Source of the DNA: Actinomycetota bacterium
GTDB taxonomy: Bacteria > Actinomycetota > UBA4738 > HRBIN12
Length of the DNA: 64,000 nt
Direction of reading: 5' to 3'
Assembly (NCBI GenBank): GCA_040881665.1
Contig: JBBECT010000004.1
Location: 816,303-880,302 of the forward strand
Positions 23,673-32,205 of this stretch are shown one piece after another. The notes under the pieces are model-generated. The model searched no databases and was not told the origin of the DNA. It was given only the letters and a program-made list of their open reading frames with translations. A program made the translations under genes and the position numbers. Position 1 is the stretch's first letter. Each line of letters opens with the position of its first letter.

Positions 23673-23709
23673 GACTCTCCAGAACGACGGGGCGGAGGGA
23701 GGCAGCCAC

Positions 23710-24978
23710 ATGGCTCGGAGCGTCAGGATCGCAGGGGTGGTTGTGCTCGCGACCGCGTTGTTCCTGGTGGGAGGGATCGGTCTGCTGCGCTCGGCCGCCC
23801 CGACGGATGCCGGCGCGGCCTCAACCGACCCGGCGCTCGCACCCACGCAGGACGCGGACGCGCTGACCGCGTTCGGTCTCGCCGAGATCCAACTGGCGCG
23901 CACGACCGCCGATCCGAGCGCCTATCCGCGCGCGCAAGAAGCCCTCGAGCGTGCGGCGCGGATCGAGCGGCGCGACGGCGACGTGGGGTCGCAGACGCTG
24001 ATCGGGCTCGGCGCCCTCGCGCTGGCCCGCCACGACTTCGCGGAGGCGCTCCGCTACGGCGAGCGCGCCGTCCGCGCCAACCCCGACGACGGCGACGCGT
24101 ACGGCGTGGTCGGCGACGCACTCGTCGAGCTCGGTCGTTACGACGCCGCCTTCGACACGTTCCAGACGATGGTCGATACCGAGCCTGACGTCGCCTCGTA
24201 CGCGCGGGTCTCCTACGCGCGGGAGCTGCAGGGCGAGGTGCACGGAGCGATCGAGGCTATGGAGGCCGCGGAACGCGTGTCGGGGACGCCGGCCGACGCC
24301 GCGTGGTCCGCGTTCCACATCGGCCAGCTCCGGCTCCGCTCGGGCGACGTGCCCGGCGCCGCCGCCGACTTCCGTCGCGCGATCGGGATCGATCCCTCGT
24401 TCGTTCCGGCGCGAGCCGGGCTCGGGCGCGTGGCCTACGCACGCGGCGACCTCGACGAGGCGATCGCAGGCTACGAGGAGGTCGTCACCGTCTACCCGGC
24501 GGCCGAGAACGTGATCTGGCTGGCCGAGCTCCAGGCGGCCGCCGGCGACGCCGAGGGCGCGGCGCAGCAACGAGATCTCGTCCGGGCGATCCAGCGTCTC
24601 GCCGCGGCCAACGGTGTCAACGTCGACCTCGAGGTCGCCCTGTTCGAGGCGGATCACGGTGATCCGGATGTGGCCCTGTCCGCAGCCCGAGCCGAGTGGT
24701 CGCGCCGCCGCAGCATCCATGCCGCCGACGCGATGGCTTGGGCGCTGGCGGCGAACGGCAGAGATCGTGCCGCCGCGGGGTTCGCCCGCCTCGCCCTGCG
24801 ACTCGGCACGCCTGATGCGCTGGTGATCTACCACGCCGGCGTGATCGACCTGGCGCTCGGCGACGTCGAGAGCGGACGGCGCCTGCTGTCCGAGGCCCTC
24901 GAGATCGACCCGGCGTTCTCGGCGCTGCACGCCCCGCGTGCCGAGCGGATGCTGGCGCGAACGGCGGGCGACTCGTGA
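23710..24978 (+). CDS. Tetratricopeptide-repeat protein with N-terminal signal anchor
   Basis: 422 residues. An N-terminal hydrophobic segment (RIAGVVVLATALFLVGGIGLL) is followed by an Ala-rich linker and about eight TPR-like helix pairs (for example FAEALRYGERAVRANPDDGDAYG and FRRAIGIDPSFVPARAGLGR). TPR domains hold protein partners; the anchor places this one outside the membrane. GGAGGGAGG precedes the ATG. The stop overlaps the GTG of the NicO-type transporter (GTGA), so the two are coupled. It may act with DUF4331 and the transporter, but no function is established. Confidence 0.85.
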   Translation: MARSVRIAGVVVLATALFLVGGIGLLRSAAPTDAGAASTDPALAPTQDADALTAFGLAEIQLARTTADPSAYPRAQEALERAARIERRDGDVGSQTLIGLGALALARHDFAEALRYGERAVRANPDDGDAYGVVGDALVELGRYDAAFDTFQTMVDTEPDVASYARVSYARELQGEVHGAIEAMEAAERVSGTPADAAWSAFHIGQLRLRSGDVPGAAADFRRAIGIDPSFVPARAGLGRVAYARGDLDEAIAGYEEVVTVYPAAENVIWLAELQAAAGDAEGAAQQRDLVRAIQRLAAANGVNVDLEVALFEADHGDPDVALSAARAEWSRRRSIHAADAMAWALAANGRDRAAAGFARLALRLGTPDALVIYHAGVIDLALGDVESGRRLLSEALEIDPAFSALHAPRAERMLARTAGDS

Positions 24979-26426
24979 GGGCGATCCGTCGCGCGTTCGC
25001 CACGGCCGCGGTCGCCCTGGTGATCGCCGCGTGGCCCGCCGCGACCGCCTCGGCCCATCCGCTCGGCAACTTCACGGTGAATCGCGCCGCGAGCCTGCAG
25101 CTGTCGCCGGGCCGGCTCGACGTCGACTACGTCGTCGACCTGGCGGAGATCCCGACCGAGCAGGAGCGCGCCGCGATCGACACGAATGGCGATGCGACGC
25201 TCGCGCCGGCCGAGCTCGAGGCGTGGGCATCCCGGACGGCCGGGGCCCTCGCGGACGGCGTTCGAGCCGAGGTGGACGGCACCCCGATCTCTCTGCGCGT
25301 GTCGTGCGCGACCGCGGTCACCTCGCGGGGCCAGGGCGGGCTGCCCGTGCTCCGGCTCGAGGCCGGCCTGGCCGGCGTCCTGCCGCCGGCGGGAACGCTC
25401 ACCTGGCGCGACGCGAACGATGCCGACCGTATCGGGTGGCGCGAGGTGACGGCCAGAGGGACCGGCGGCGTCGCCCTGGCCTCCTCGTCCGTTCCGTCGG
25501 CGAGTGCCAGCGACCGACTGCGCGCCTATCCCGACGAGCTCCTGTCCGACCCGCCCGACGTCCGCGAGGCTCGGATCGTCTACGCACCGGGGACGGGGGA
25601 CGACGTGTTCGTGCGGCCCTGCGCGGGCGGGGGGACCGCACCGGCCATGTCCCCTGATTCGGGTAGCGGGTTGACCGGACTGCTCGACCGCGAGGCGACG
25701 CCTGCCGTGCTGGGGTTCGCGCTGCTGCTGGCCGCCGGCTTCGGGGCGATCCACGCGCTCGGACCCGGACACGGCAAGGCGCTGATGGCCGGAACGTTGA
25801 TCGGCGCCGGTGCCCGCGTCCGGCAGGCGGTCGCCGTGGGAGGAGCGGTCTCGGTGATGCACACGATGTCGGTGCTCGCACTCGGCCTGCTCGTCCTCGG
25901 CCTGGAGCGGACGTTCCGGCCCGAGCAGATCTATCCGTGGCTGGGATTGGCCTCCGGCCTCCTCGCCCTGGGCCTCGGAGCGTGGCTCCTGGTGCGCCGT
26001 ATCGGGGTGTGGTCATTGCAGGGACGGCGGCACGAGGTCCTGGACGACGATCACGCGCACGACCACGCCCACGGGGACGGGCGCGGACAACACCGGCATC
26101 GGGTGCCGAACGGGCCCGTGCTGTCGCGACGCGGTCTGCTCACGCTCGCGGTCGCCGGCGGGATCCTGCCGTCGCCGACCGCCCTGGTCGTGCTGCTGTC
26201 GGCGATCTCGCTGGGACGGATCGGCTTCGGGCTCGCGCTGATCGCTGCGTTCAGCGTCGGGCTCGCTACGGCGCTCGTCGTCGTGGGCCTCGTCACGATC
26301 CGTGCCGGCGACGCGATCGCGGACCGGATGTCCTCCCGACTCGGCCGCCTGGTCCCGGTGCTGTCCTCGGCCGCCGTCGTCGTGGTGGGTGTGGTGCTGA
26401 CCGTGCGAGGGATCGTCGAGCTCTGA
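24975..26426 (+). CDS. NicO/RcnA-type nickel-cobalt transporter with exported N-terminal domain
   Basis: 483 residues. A signal peptide (to about residue 26, TASAHPLGNFTVNR) leads a soluble domain of about 200 residues. The C-terminal half is a NicO-type membrane domain with about six helices, the HALGPGHGKALMAG motif, and a His-rich cytoplasmic loop (DDDHAHDHAHGDGRGQHRHR) typical of metal-binding loops. NicO and RcnA proteins move Ni2+ or Co2+, usually outward for RcnA. The exported N-terminal domain with the HPLGNFTVN start is common in such fusion proteins. It is translationally coupled to the TPR gene. Direction and metal are inferred. Confidence 0.8.
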   Translation: MRAIRRAFATAAVALVIAAWPAATASAHPLGNFTVNRAASLQLSPGRLDVDYVVDLAEIPTEQERAAIDTNGDATLAPAELEAWASRTAGALADGVRAEVDGTPISLRVSCATAVTSRGQGGLPVLRLEAGLAGVLPPAGTLTWRDANDADRIGWREVTARGTGGVALASSSVPSASASDRLRAYPDELLSDPPDVREARIVYAPGTGDDVFVRPCAGGGTAPAMSPDSGSGLTGLLDREATPAVLGFALLLAAGFGAIHALGPGHGKALMAGTLIGAGARVRQAVAVGGAVSVMHTMSVLALGLLVLGLERTFRPEQIYPWLGLASGLLALGLGAWLLVRRIGVWSLQGRRHEVLDDDHAHDHAHGDGRGQHRHRVPNGPVLSRRGLLTLAVAGGILPSPTALVVLLSAISLGRIGFGLALIAAFSVGLATALVVVGLVTIRAGDAIADRMSSRLGRLVPVLSSAAVVVVGVVLTVRGIVEL

Positions 26427-26439
26427 GCGGACCGGGTCG

Positions 26440-27222
26440 TCAGCCCTCGAGGTCGGCGGCCCAGCGCACCTGGTCTCCCGGCGTGGTCGGCTCGACCGCC
26501 TCGGACTCCTCGCAGACCGCGATGCGGTCGTAGCGTGAGGGATCGATCGTCAGGGTCACGACCACCCACCCGCTCTCGTCGGGAACGAACTCCTGCGCGA
26601 AATCCCAGTCCTGCGTGGCGCTGGAGCCGAGCCACACCCGGTAGACGTTCCCGGCCGCCGGGGGAGGAACATCGGGACCGTACAGGGACATCTGCTGCAG
26701 GTCGGGAGCCGTCACCTCCACGAGGTCGCCGTCGGAGGTCGTGTCCGAGCCTTCGAGGGGGTGGAGCTGTCCTCCGGCACGCACGGTCTCGAGCACGTTC
26801 GCGAGCCGGCCGCGGAGGTCCTCGGCGCGGGTCGCGCGCGTCCCCATCGAGATCGCGACGCCGGAGACCACGACCAGCGCGACGAGGCCGGCCGCCGCCG
26901 CGATCATCGCGCCCGAGCCGAACCGTCCCCGGCGCTCGCGGGGGGCGGTGACGGCGGTCGGCGGATCGGAAGCGATCTCCCGGTGCAGGCGGGCCCAGAC
27001 GAGCTCGGGCGGCTCGAGGGGATCGGCCGTGAGGGCGAGATCGCCGGTCAGCTCGGCGAAGCCGAGCAGCGTGTCCCGGCACGCGCGGCAGCCCGGAACG
27101 TGCTCGGCCAGGGTGCGCTCGGCCTTCTCGGCGTCCTCGCCGGTCAGGCTGCGCAGCGCGTAGCCCGCGAGGAGCTCCTGGAGCTCGTCGTGCCGGCGCT
27201 CGTCGTGGCTCGTGTCGTTCAT
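26440..27222 (-). CDS. RskA-like anti-sigma factor
   Basis: 260 residues. The N-terminal cytosolic anti-sigma domain has a zinc-type HVPGCRACRD motif. One membrane helix follows at about residues 108-128 (AAAAGLVALVVVSGVAISMG), and the outer domain resembles RskA, with YRVWLGS. It should hold the ECF sigma factor encoded just upstream and release it when cleaved. The ATG overlaps the sigma stop by 4 nt (ATGA), the normal layout for such pairs. The gene converges on the NicO operon with only 13 nt between the stops. Confidence 0.88.
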   Translation of the reverse strand: MNDTSHDERRHDELQELLAGYALRSLTGEDAEKAERTLAEHVPGCRACRDTLLGFAELTGDLALTADPLEPPELVWARLHREIASDPPTAVTAPRERRGRFGSGAMIAAAAGLVALVVVSGVAISMGTRATRAEDLRGRLANVLETVRAGGQLHPLEGSDTTSDGDLVEVTAPDLQQMSLYGPDVPPPAAGNVYRVWLGSSATQDWDFAQEFVPDESGWVVVTLTIDPSRYDRIAVCEESEAVEPTTPGDQVRWAADLEG

Positions 27223-27809
27223 CCTCGGGTGATGTCGCTCTCATGGGCAAGCACGGCGCGGAGCTTGCGCATCGCCGCCATCGTCCTCGTCTTCACGGTT
27301 CCGATCGGGATCTGCAGCTCTTCGGCGATCCGCACCTGCGTGTAGCCGCCGAAGTATGCCAGGTCCAGCACCTGTTCCTGCTCGGGCGACAGCGTCCGGA
27401 GCGCCTCGCGGACCTCCGTGCGGCGGCCGACGAGGAAGGTCTCCTGGACGACGTCCTCCGCAACATCTTCGCCATGAACGGGCTCGAGGTTCGCCGCCCG
27501 CTCGCCTCGTTTGCGCAGGCGTTCCTCGCGCCGGACCGTGTCCACCGCCCGGTGGTGGACCAGCGAGAGCAGGAAGGTCCGCAACGATCCCCGGGACGGG
27601 TCGAAGGCCTCGGGCGCGCGCCAGATCGCCAAGAACGCGTCGTGCACCACCTCCTGCCCGAGTGCCGGCTGGCCGGTGACCCGGGTGGCGAGCCCGTAGG
27701 CGGCCGAGCCGTAGGTCCGATACAGCTCCTCGAAGGCGCGCTCGTCCCGGTCGAGCAAGCCTCGATGCAGCTCCAGATCGCGCTGGTCGCGCTCGTCCCG
27801 GTCGCTCAC
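27219..27809 (-). CDS. ECF RNA polymerase sigma factor (SigK-like group)
   Basis: 196 residues. The sigma-2 region is FEELYRTYGSAAYGLATRVTG to SLRTFLLSLVHHRAVDTVRREERL. Sigma-4 is LSPEQEQVLDLAYFGGYTQVRIAEELQIPIGTVKTR, with a helix-turn-helix that reads the -35. The pairing with an RskA-like anti-sigma places it near SigK. The GTG at 27809 has GGGAGA upstream and removes an improbable 27-residue extension. Targets are unknown; the convergent DUF4331-TPR-NicO operon is a natural candidate, but I see no obvious shared promoter. Confidence 0.9.
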   Translation of the reverse strand: MSDRDERDQRDLELHRGLLDRDERAFEELYRTYGSAAYGLATRVTGQPALGQEVVHDAFLAIWRAPEAFDPSRGSLRTFLLSLVHHRAVDTVRREERLRKRGERAANLEPVHGEDVAEDVVQETFLVGRRTEVREALRTLSPEQEQVLDLAYFGGYTQVRIAEELQIPIGTVKTRTMAAMRKLRAVLAHESDITRG

Positions 27810-27884
27810 GGGGTGATTCTCCCATCTCGACCGGCCGGCTCGGATGCCTGCTTCCGATCCGGTGCGCCCCCCAGGGCAGCCCGC

Positions 27885-27890
27885 TAGCAT
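27885..27890 (+). promoter_or_regulatory. -10 box, leaderless start of the glutaredoxin-like gene
   Basis: TAGCAT ends 7 nt before the ATG at 27898. Confidence 0.5.
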
Positions 27891-27897
27891 CCGCTCG

Positions 27898-28161
27898 ATG
27901 GCTTCCCCACATCGCGTCGTCCTCTACTCGCGCCCCGGGTGCCATCTGTGCGATGTGGCACGCGACGTCCTGCTGGCCGAGCAGACGGCCGCTCCTTTCA
28001 CGTTCTCCGAGGTGAACGTCGAGACCGACGACGCGCTGGAGCTCGCCTACGGGATCCGGATCCCGGTCGTGGAGATCGACGGCGAGGAGGCCTTCGAGAT
28101 CCGGGTGGATCCCGCCGAGCTCCGATCGCTGCTCGCGGGCCCTCCCTCGCCGTCGCCGTGA
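27898..28161 (+). CDS. Glutaredoxin-like thioredoxin-fold protein (DUF836 type)
   Basis: 87 residues with VVLYSRPGCHLCDVARDVL, giving the CxxC active site CHLC, and IPVVEIDG with the cis-Pro. It is the short glutaredoxin-like family PF05768. It may act with mycothiol or another thiol in the cytosol. I start it at the ATG at 27898 because of the -10 box 7 nt upstream and the lack of homology upstream. It lies between the divergent ECF operon and rex. Confidence 0.85.
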   Translation: MASPHRVVLYSRPGCHLCDVARDVLLAEQTAAPFTFSEVNVETDDALELAYGIRIPVVEIDGEEAFEIRVDPAELRSLLAGPPSPSP

Positions 28162-28234
28162 GTCCCTGTGTGGCAAGCCGCCCGGCCCGGTCCGGGCGCC
28201 GCTCGTGCATTTGAGAACGGCCCCGCCGGAGCGC

Positions 28235-28240
28235 TATCAT
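28235..28240 (+). promoter_or_regulatory. -10 box of rex
   Basis: TATCAT predicts a transcript start at about 28247, which falls on a GTG opening a 10-codon frame that ends in the rex start region. Confidence 0.45.
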
Positions 28241-28272
28241 CCGCCCGTGCGCACGGGGAACGAACACCACCG

Positions 28273-28959
28273 GTGGTGAAGAAGGGGTCGATCCCCGAGG
28301 CAACGGTCGCGCGGCTGCCGATCTACCTGCGAGCGCTCGTCGACATCGCCGAGGGGGGCGTGGGCACGATCTCCTCCGAGGCGCTCGCTGAGGCGGCGGG
28401 GGTGAATTCGGCGAAGGTGCGCAAGGACCTGTCGCATCTCGGCTCGTACGGGACCCGTGGCGTCGGCTACGACGTCGCCTACCTGATCCATCAGATCCGG
28501 CGCGAGCTCGGACTGACCCAGCACTGGCCGATCGTGATCGCCGGCATCGGGAACCTCGGCCATGCGCTCGCGAACTACAAGGGGTTCTCCGAGCGCGGGT
28601 TCCAGACGGTCGCACTCGTCGATGCGGATCCCGAGAAGGTCGGGGAGCGGGTCGCCGGTTTCGCGATCCGCCACGTCGACGAGCTTCCGCGGATCGCGGA
28701 GGAGCTCGACGTCTCGATCGGCGTGGTGTGCACCCCGGCCTCGGCCGTCCAGGAGGTCGTCGACCGGATGATCGCGGCGGGGATCCGCTCGATCCTGAAC
28801 TTCGCTCCGGTCGTGGTGAACGTCCCCGCGGGCGTGAGCGTGCGGAAGGTCGACCTCGCGATCGAGCTGCAGATCCTGGCGTACTACGAGCAGCGGAAGG
28901 CGACGATCGCCGAGGTGAAACGACGCGGGCGAGCGGTCGCCGACGTCACCGGTCCCTGA
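28273..28959 (+). CDS. rex: Redox-sensing transcriptional repressor Rex
   Basis: About 228 residues. The N-terminal winged helix carries SIPEATVARLPIYLRAL and VNSAKVRKDLSHLGSYGTRGVGYDV. The C-terminal Rossmann domain has IAGIGNLGHALANY for NAD(H), then VRKVDLAIELQILAYYEQRK, the swapped helix. Rex binds DNA when NADH/NAD+ is low and leaves when NADH rises, so it derepresses respiration genes. Two in-frame GTG codons (28273, 28276) could start it; the ribosome site is weak. Rex-type palindromes in this window at 33905 and 49514-49565 are the likely targets. None is clear at rex itself. Confidence 0.95.
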   Translation: MVKKGSIPEATVARLPIYLRALVDIAEGGVGTISSEALAEAAGVNSAKVRKDLSHLGSYGTRGVGYDVAYLIHQIRRELGLTQHWPIVIAGIGNLGHALANYKGFSERGFQTVALVDADPEKVGERVAGFAIRHVDELPRIAEELDVSIGVVCTPASAVQEVVDRMIAAGIRSILNFAPVVVNVPAGVSVRKVDLAIELQILAYYEQRKATIAEVKRRGRAVADVTGP

Positions 28960-28989
28960 ACGCCGCGATCATCGGGCGGCGGTTCCCGG

Positions 28990-29115
28990 CTACTTGGCGA
29001 TCGTGATCTTCAGCAGCAGGTAGACGAGCACGAGCATGATGCTGAACAGGATGAACTGCACCGCACCCTGCTCGAGGAACGGTAGCTCGGTGCTCGCGAT
29101 CAGTGCGTCGATCAT
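28990..29115 (-). CDS. Small single-helix membrane protein (41 aa), end of the bc operon
   Basis: 41 residues: a short N-terminal part, then one helix (FILFSIMLVLVYLLLKITIAK). It is the last gene of the minus-strand cytochrome b6/Rieske operon, 20 nt after the preceding gene, with GAGGGAG upstream of the ATG. Its size and single helix resemble the small extra subunits of b6f and bc1 complexes (PetG, PetL, PetN type) in form only; no sequence match is claimed. It could be a small subunit of this reductase. Confidence 0.6.
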   Translation of the reverse strand: MIDALIASTELPFLEQGAVQFILFSIMLVLVYLLLKITIAK

Positions 29116-29135
29116 GGTCGATTCTCCCTCGGAAC

Positions 29136-29873
29136 CTAGGCCGGCCCGTACCAAGGCGGCGCGTCGCCACCGGTGAGGATCTGCTTGCGGGACTTCTCCG
29201 CCCGGTCGAGGAGCGGCAGGTGGATCAGGAACAGCAGCACCGAGGCGCCGAGGAACATGTACGAGTAGCGGGGGATGCTGCCGCTGTCGTGCTTGAGCAG
29301 CACGGTCACCTGCGGCCCGCCGCCGGAGAAGTTCCCTTGCGCCATCGCCAGCGAGGTCTTGTCGTCCTCCGCGGTGGCGAAGCGGATGTTCTCGACGTTG
29401 AACGCCGAGGTCTCCAGCGCGGAGGGGTCGCCCTCCTCGACGCCGAGCTCGTGGTTCGCCTCCTCGGCCAGGAACGTCTGGACCGTTCCCGTGACGCCCT
29501 GGATCGAGGCTTCGATGTCGAGCGGTGCCCACGGCTCCGCGGGGTAGCTGTCGGCGAGCGGGAACTCGTCCGAAGTGAGCTGGATGCTCGAGTCGACCAC
29601 CACCCACGAGGGATCGGACCCGCGCGGGCCGAGGTTCGTCGGTGTCTCGACGCCCTGCGCCCAGAAGCCGAACAACCACGACGCGGACAGGATCACCATC
29701 CACCCCGACAGCGTGACCATCAGCACGAGGTAGCCCATCCGGCGTCCGAAGACCGCCGCGAGCAACACCCAGACGCACGCCACGAAGATGACGAACGCCA
29801 TGACGACGGTGAGAGCGCCCTTCCAGAGGGTGTCGCACTCGATCGCGAAGCCGAGGCAGCTGTGGGTCTCCAT
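29136..29873 (-). CDS. Membrane protein of unknown function in the bc operon
   Basis: 245 residues. Two helices near the N-terminus (about 18-40 and 45-70), a soluble domain of about 120 residues, and a third helix near residue 210 (YMFLGASVLLFLIHLPLL), then a basic tail. No heme or Fe-S motif is present; Cys occurs only near the N-terminus. The ATG overlaps the cytochrome c stop in TGATG, so it is made in step with the reductase subunits. It is probably an accessory subunit or assembly factor. No family is recognised. Confidence 0.65.
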   Translation of the reverse strand: METHSCLGFAIECDTLWKGALTVVMAFVIFVACVWVLLAAVFGRRMGYLVLMVTLSGWMVILSASWLFGFWAQGVETPTNLGPRGSDPSWVVVDSSIQLTSDEFPLADSYPAEPWAPLDIEASIQGVTGTVQTFLAEEANHELGVEEGDPSALETSAFNVENIRFATAEDDKTSLAMAQGNFSGGGPQVTVLLKHDSGSIPRYSYMFLGASVLLFLIHLPLLDRAEKSRKQILTGGDAPPWYGPA

Positions 29874-30616
29874 CACGCGTCCTTCGGCTGGGACGGCAGC
29901 CCCAAGGGGAGGGTGCCCGCCTCGTCGAGCTCCGCCGTCTTCTCGGCGATCAGCTCCTCGTTCGTGCAGAGGTTCTGGTCCTCGGGCACGGTTTCCTCGT
30001 TGATCTCGATCAGGTAGTTCCGCAGGTCGGCGATCTGCTGGTCGGTCAGGGCGCCGTCGGTGTTGATGCTCCATGCCGGCATCCCGGGCGGCCGCCCGTT
30101 GATGATGACGTCTTCGATCTGCACCACGAGCAATCGCTGGCACACGGTGGTGAGGTCGGCCGACTGAAGATAGGTGGGTTCGCCCGTCTCCTCGTCCGGA
30201 CCGCCCGGGACGGGCAGGCCGCCCTTGAGCTCGGGACCGTGACACCGCGTGCAGCCGACGCCGAGCTGGTTCTCCTCGGTGAACGGCATCACACCGCGGC
30301 TTCCCCGCTCGATCGATTGGGTGACGAGGGCCTCTTCCTGGCTCTGGTTCTGGGTCGGTTCCTGCAACCAGATCATCGGGATCCAGACGACGAAGAACGC
30401 GACGAGCACCACGCCCCACCCCTGCAGCTTCTGCAGCAGCGGGGTCTCGAGGTCGGCATCGGACGGGCCCGGGCGCATCCCCGTCGGGATGTCGGGACCC
30501 GTCTGCTTGCGCCGGCCGCGGAGGACGAGCGTGACGACGCCGGCGAGCAGCAGCACCGAGCCGCCGATCGCGAGGAGCAGCGCCTGTCCGGTCGTGATCG
30601 CGAGCATCGTCTCCAT
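29873..30616 (-). CDS. Membrane-bound monoheme cytochrome c of the bc complex
   Basis: 247 residues. Two membrane helices (about 10-33 and 66-85) precede one cytochrome c domain with CTRCH (C122, C125, H126) and a likely Met ligand in RPPGMPAW (M179). A C-terminal tail of about 45 residues follows. It should carry electrons from the Rieske protein to the caa3 oxidase, on the outer face. Ordinary actinobacterial QcrC has two hemes; this has one. GAGGAG lies just upstream of the ATG. A second ATG three codons on fits the ribosome site slightly better. Confidence 0.82.
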   Translation of the reverse strand: METMLAITTGQALLLAIGGSVLLLAGVVTLVLRGRRKQTGPDIPTGMRPGPSDADLETPLLQKLQGWGVVLVAFFVVWIPMIWLQEPTQNQSQEEALVTQSIERGSRGVMPFTEENQLGVGCTRCHGPELKGGLPVPGGPDEETGEPTYLQSADLTTVCQRLLVVQIEDVIINGRPPGMPAWSINTDGALTDQQIADLRNYLIEINEETVPEDQNLCTNEELIAEKTAELDEAGTLPLGLPSQPKDA

Positions 30617-30622
30617 CGCTCC

Positions 30623-31357
30623 TCAGCCCGAAGCCACGCAGAAGCTGCCCTGCGGGGGCTCGTTGATCGTGTCGGTGCCTCGGGCGGGACCCAGGATCAC
30701 CACGGACGTGTCGACGAGCACGTTCCCCGAACCGTCGATCTCGATCGCGAACCGGTCCATCCCGCGCGGTGCGGGGCCGAGCTTGTACTCGCCGGCCTCG
30801 TTGTACTTCGACCCGTGACACGGGCACTCGAACCACTGCGAGGTCTGGCAGAACGGCACGCGGCAGCCGAGGTGGACGCAGCGTTGGTACAGGGGCATGA
30901 CACCCTGCGCCGCGAGCCCGTCGGTTTCGTAGTCGATGTCGCCCGTCGGTGTTCCCTCGTAGGGCACGACGTAGAAGCGGCCTGCACCGACGTAGAACGG
31001 CTGCTCGGTCGAGCCGATCTCGCTCTTGATGTCGTCCACGTTGCCGGCATTGATCACCGATCCGAACCCGCCCTGGAGGTTCGGCCACAGGAACGCGATC
31101 GTTCCCGCTCCGAACTGGACCCCGAACAGGCCCAGCGAAACCAGCAGCGAGCGCCGGAAGAAGTCGCGCCGCGAGACCGGCTTGGGCGCCTTCGGAGCTT
31201 CCTCGCCACCCACGCCGGCCGCAGCAAGTTGCGTCTGGGCTCGTTGTTGGCGCCGGGCGCGCATGAACGAGAGACCGAAGAAGATCGCGAACAGATCGAT
31301 CACGATTACGGCGATGATCGCCGCGATGAAGCCGCTGGAGACCGCGAGACGGATCAC
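30623..31357 (-). CDS. Rieske iron-sulfur protein of the bc complex
   Basis: 244 residues. One N-terminal helix, then a twin-arginine motif SRRDFFRRS before a second helix, then the Rieske domain. The [2Fe-2S] ligands are in CVHLGC and CPCHGSKY (C-x-H and C-x2-H), with the structural disulfide Cys residues. It accepts electrons from menaquinol at the Qo site and passes them to cytochrome c. I take the GTG at 31357 because it overlaps the subunit IV stop as GTGA. A start at the ATG at 31384 would add nine residues and a 31-nt overlap. Confidence 0.9.
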   Translation of the reverse strand: MIRLAVSSGFIAAIIAVIVIDLFAIFFGLSFMRARRQQRAQTQLAAAGVGGEEAPKAPKPVSRRDFFRRSLLVSLGLFGVQFGAGTIAFLWPNLQGGFGSVINAGNVDDIKSEIGSTEQPFYVGAGRFYVVPYEGTPTGDIDYETDGLAAQGVMPLYQRCVHLGCRVPFCQTSQWFECPCHGSKYNEAGEYKLGPAPRGMDRFAIEIDGSGNVLVDTSVVILGPARGTDTINEPPQGSFCVASG

Positions 31358-32193
31358 AGTTCGAAGAACACCCCCTGGGCCCACGGCCAGACCCAGTTGT
31401 AGCCCGGGCCGCGGAAGAACGAGCCGATGATCGTGAGCGTGGCGCCGAAGACGAACAGGACGGTGAACAGCGTGATCGCGATCTTGCGGTCGCCGGGCTT
31501 GTTGCTGGGGTTGCGGTCGACGAACGGGACCGCGGCGAGTCCGACGAGGATGAACGTGGGGATCGTGATGCCCGCGACGAGCGGATGGAAATAGCGCAGG
31601 AGCTCCTGCAGGCCGAGGAAGTACCAGGGCGCTTTCGAAGGGTTCGGGGTGAGGTTCGGGTTCGCGACCTCGCGCAGCGGGGCGTTGAGGAAGGTCGAGA
31701 AGATCACCAGCGCCGCGAACAGGACCATCATCGCGACGAACTCCTCGATCAGCAGGTGGGGGAACACGTTGATGCGGTCGCCCTGTTCCCGCTCGACGCG
31801 CTGGATCCCCTCCGGCGGGACGAGGGCGAGCAGCCGATGCTTGTCCTGGACCCCCTTCTTGGGCTGGGGGACGTTGCCGGTCGGCGCGGGTGCGACCCGG
31901 GCGGGCTCGGTGACGACCGCGGCGCCCGCGGGAGCACCTGCGGGCGCGGCCGCCCCGACGGCGGCGGGTTGCGCGGCGGGCGTGCCGCCGTTGCCGGTGG
32001 GGGCCGGCGCCTGCGCCGCCGGAGCGGCAGCGGCCGGTGCCGGCTGTTCCTCGCCGTGTGCCTTGCGGTAGGCGCGCACCGCGGCCGAGCGCGCACGGCC
32101 CTCGGCGACGCGCCGGTCCGTGCCCTTGGCGAGCTCGGCCTCGAGCGTCGTGTCGAACGTTTCCTGATCGAGTGGGGTGTCTTCGCGTGCCAT
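31354..32193 (-). CDS. Cytochrome b C-terminal part, subunit-IV-like, with Ala/Pro-rich extension
   Basis: 279 residues. The first about 115 are a hydrophilic head then an Ala-, Pro- and Gly-rich linker, unusual for this subunit. The rest carries three membrane helices like PetD or the C-terminal half of cytochrome b. The quinol-oxidation loop normally reads PEWY; here it is KAPWYFLGLQE, so the Glu is absent from its usual place. The neighbouring helices (FHPLVAGITIPTFILVG) match the family. It pairs with the b6-like protein encoded just upstream to form the full cytochrome b. Confidence 0.85.
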   Translation of the reverse strand: MAREDTPLDQETFDTTLEAELAKGTDRRVAEGRARSAAVRAYRKAHGEEQPAPAAAAPAAQAPAPTGNGGTPAAQPAAVGAAAPAGAPAGAAVVTEPARVAPAPTGNVPQPKKGVQDKHRLLALVPPEGIQRVEREQGDRINVFPHLLIEEFVAMMVLFAALVIFSTFLNAPLREVANPNLTPNPSKAPWYFLGLQELLRYFHPLVAGITIPTFILVGLAAVPFVDRNPSNKPGDRKIAITLFTVLFVFGATLTIIGSFFRGPGYNWVWPWAQGVFFEL

Positions 32194-32205
32194 CTGCGTC
32201 GCTCC

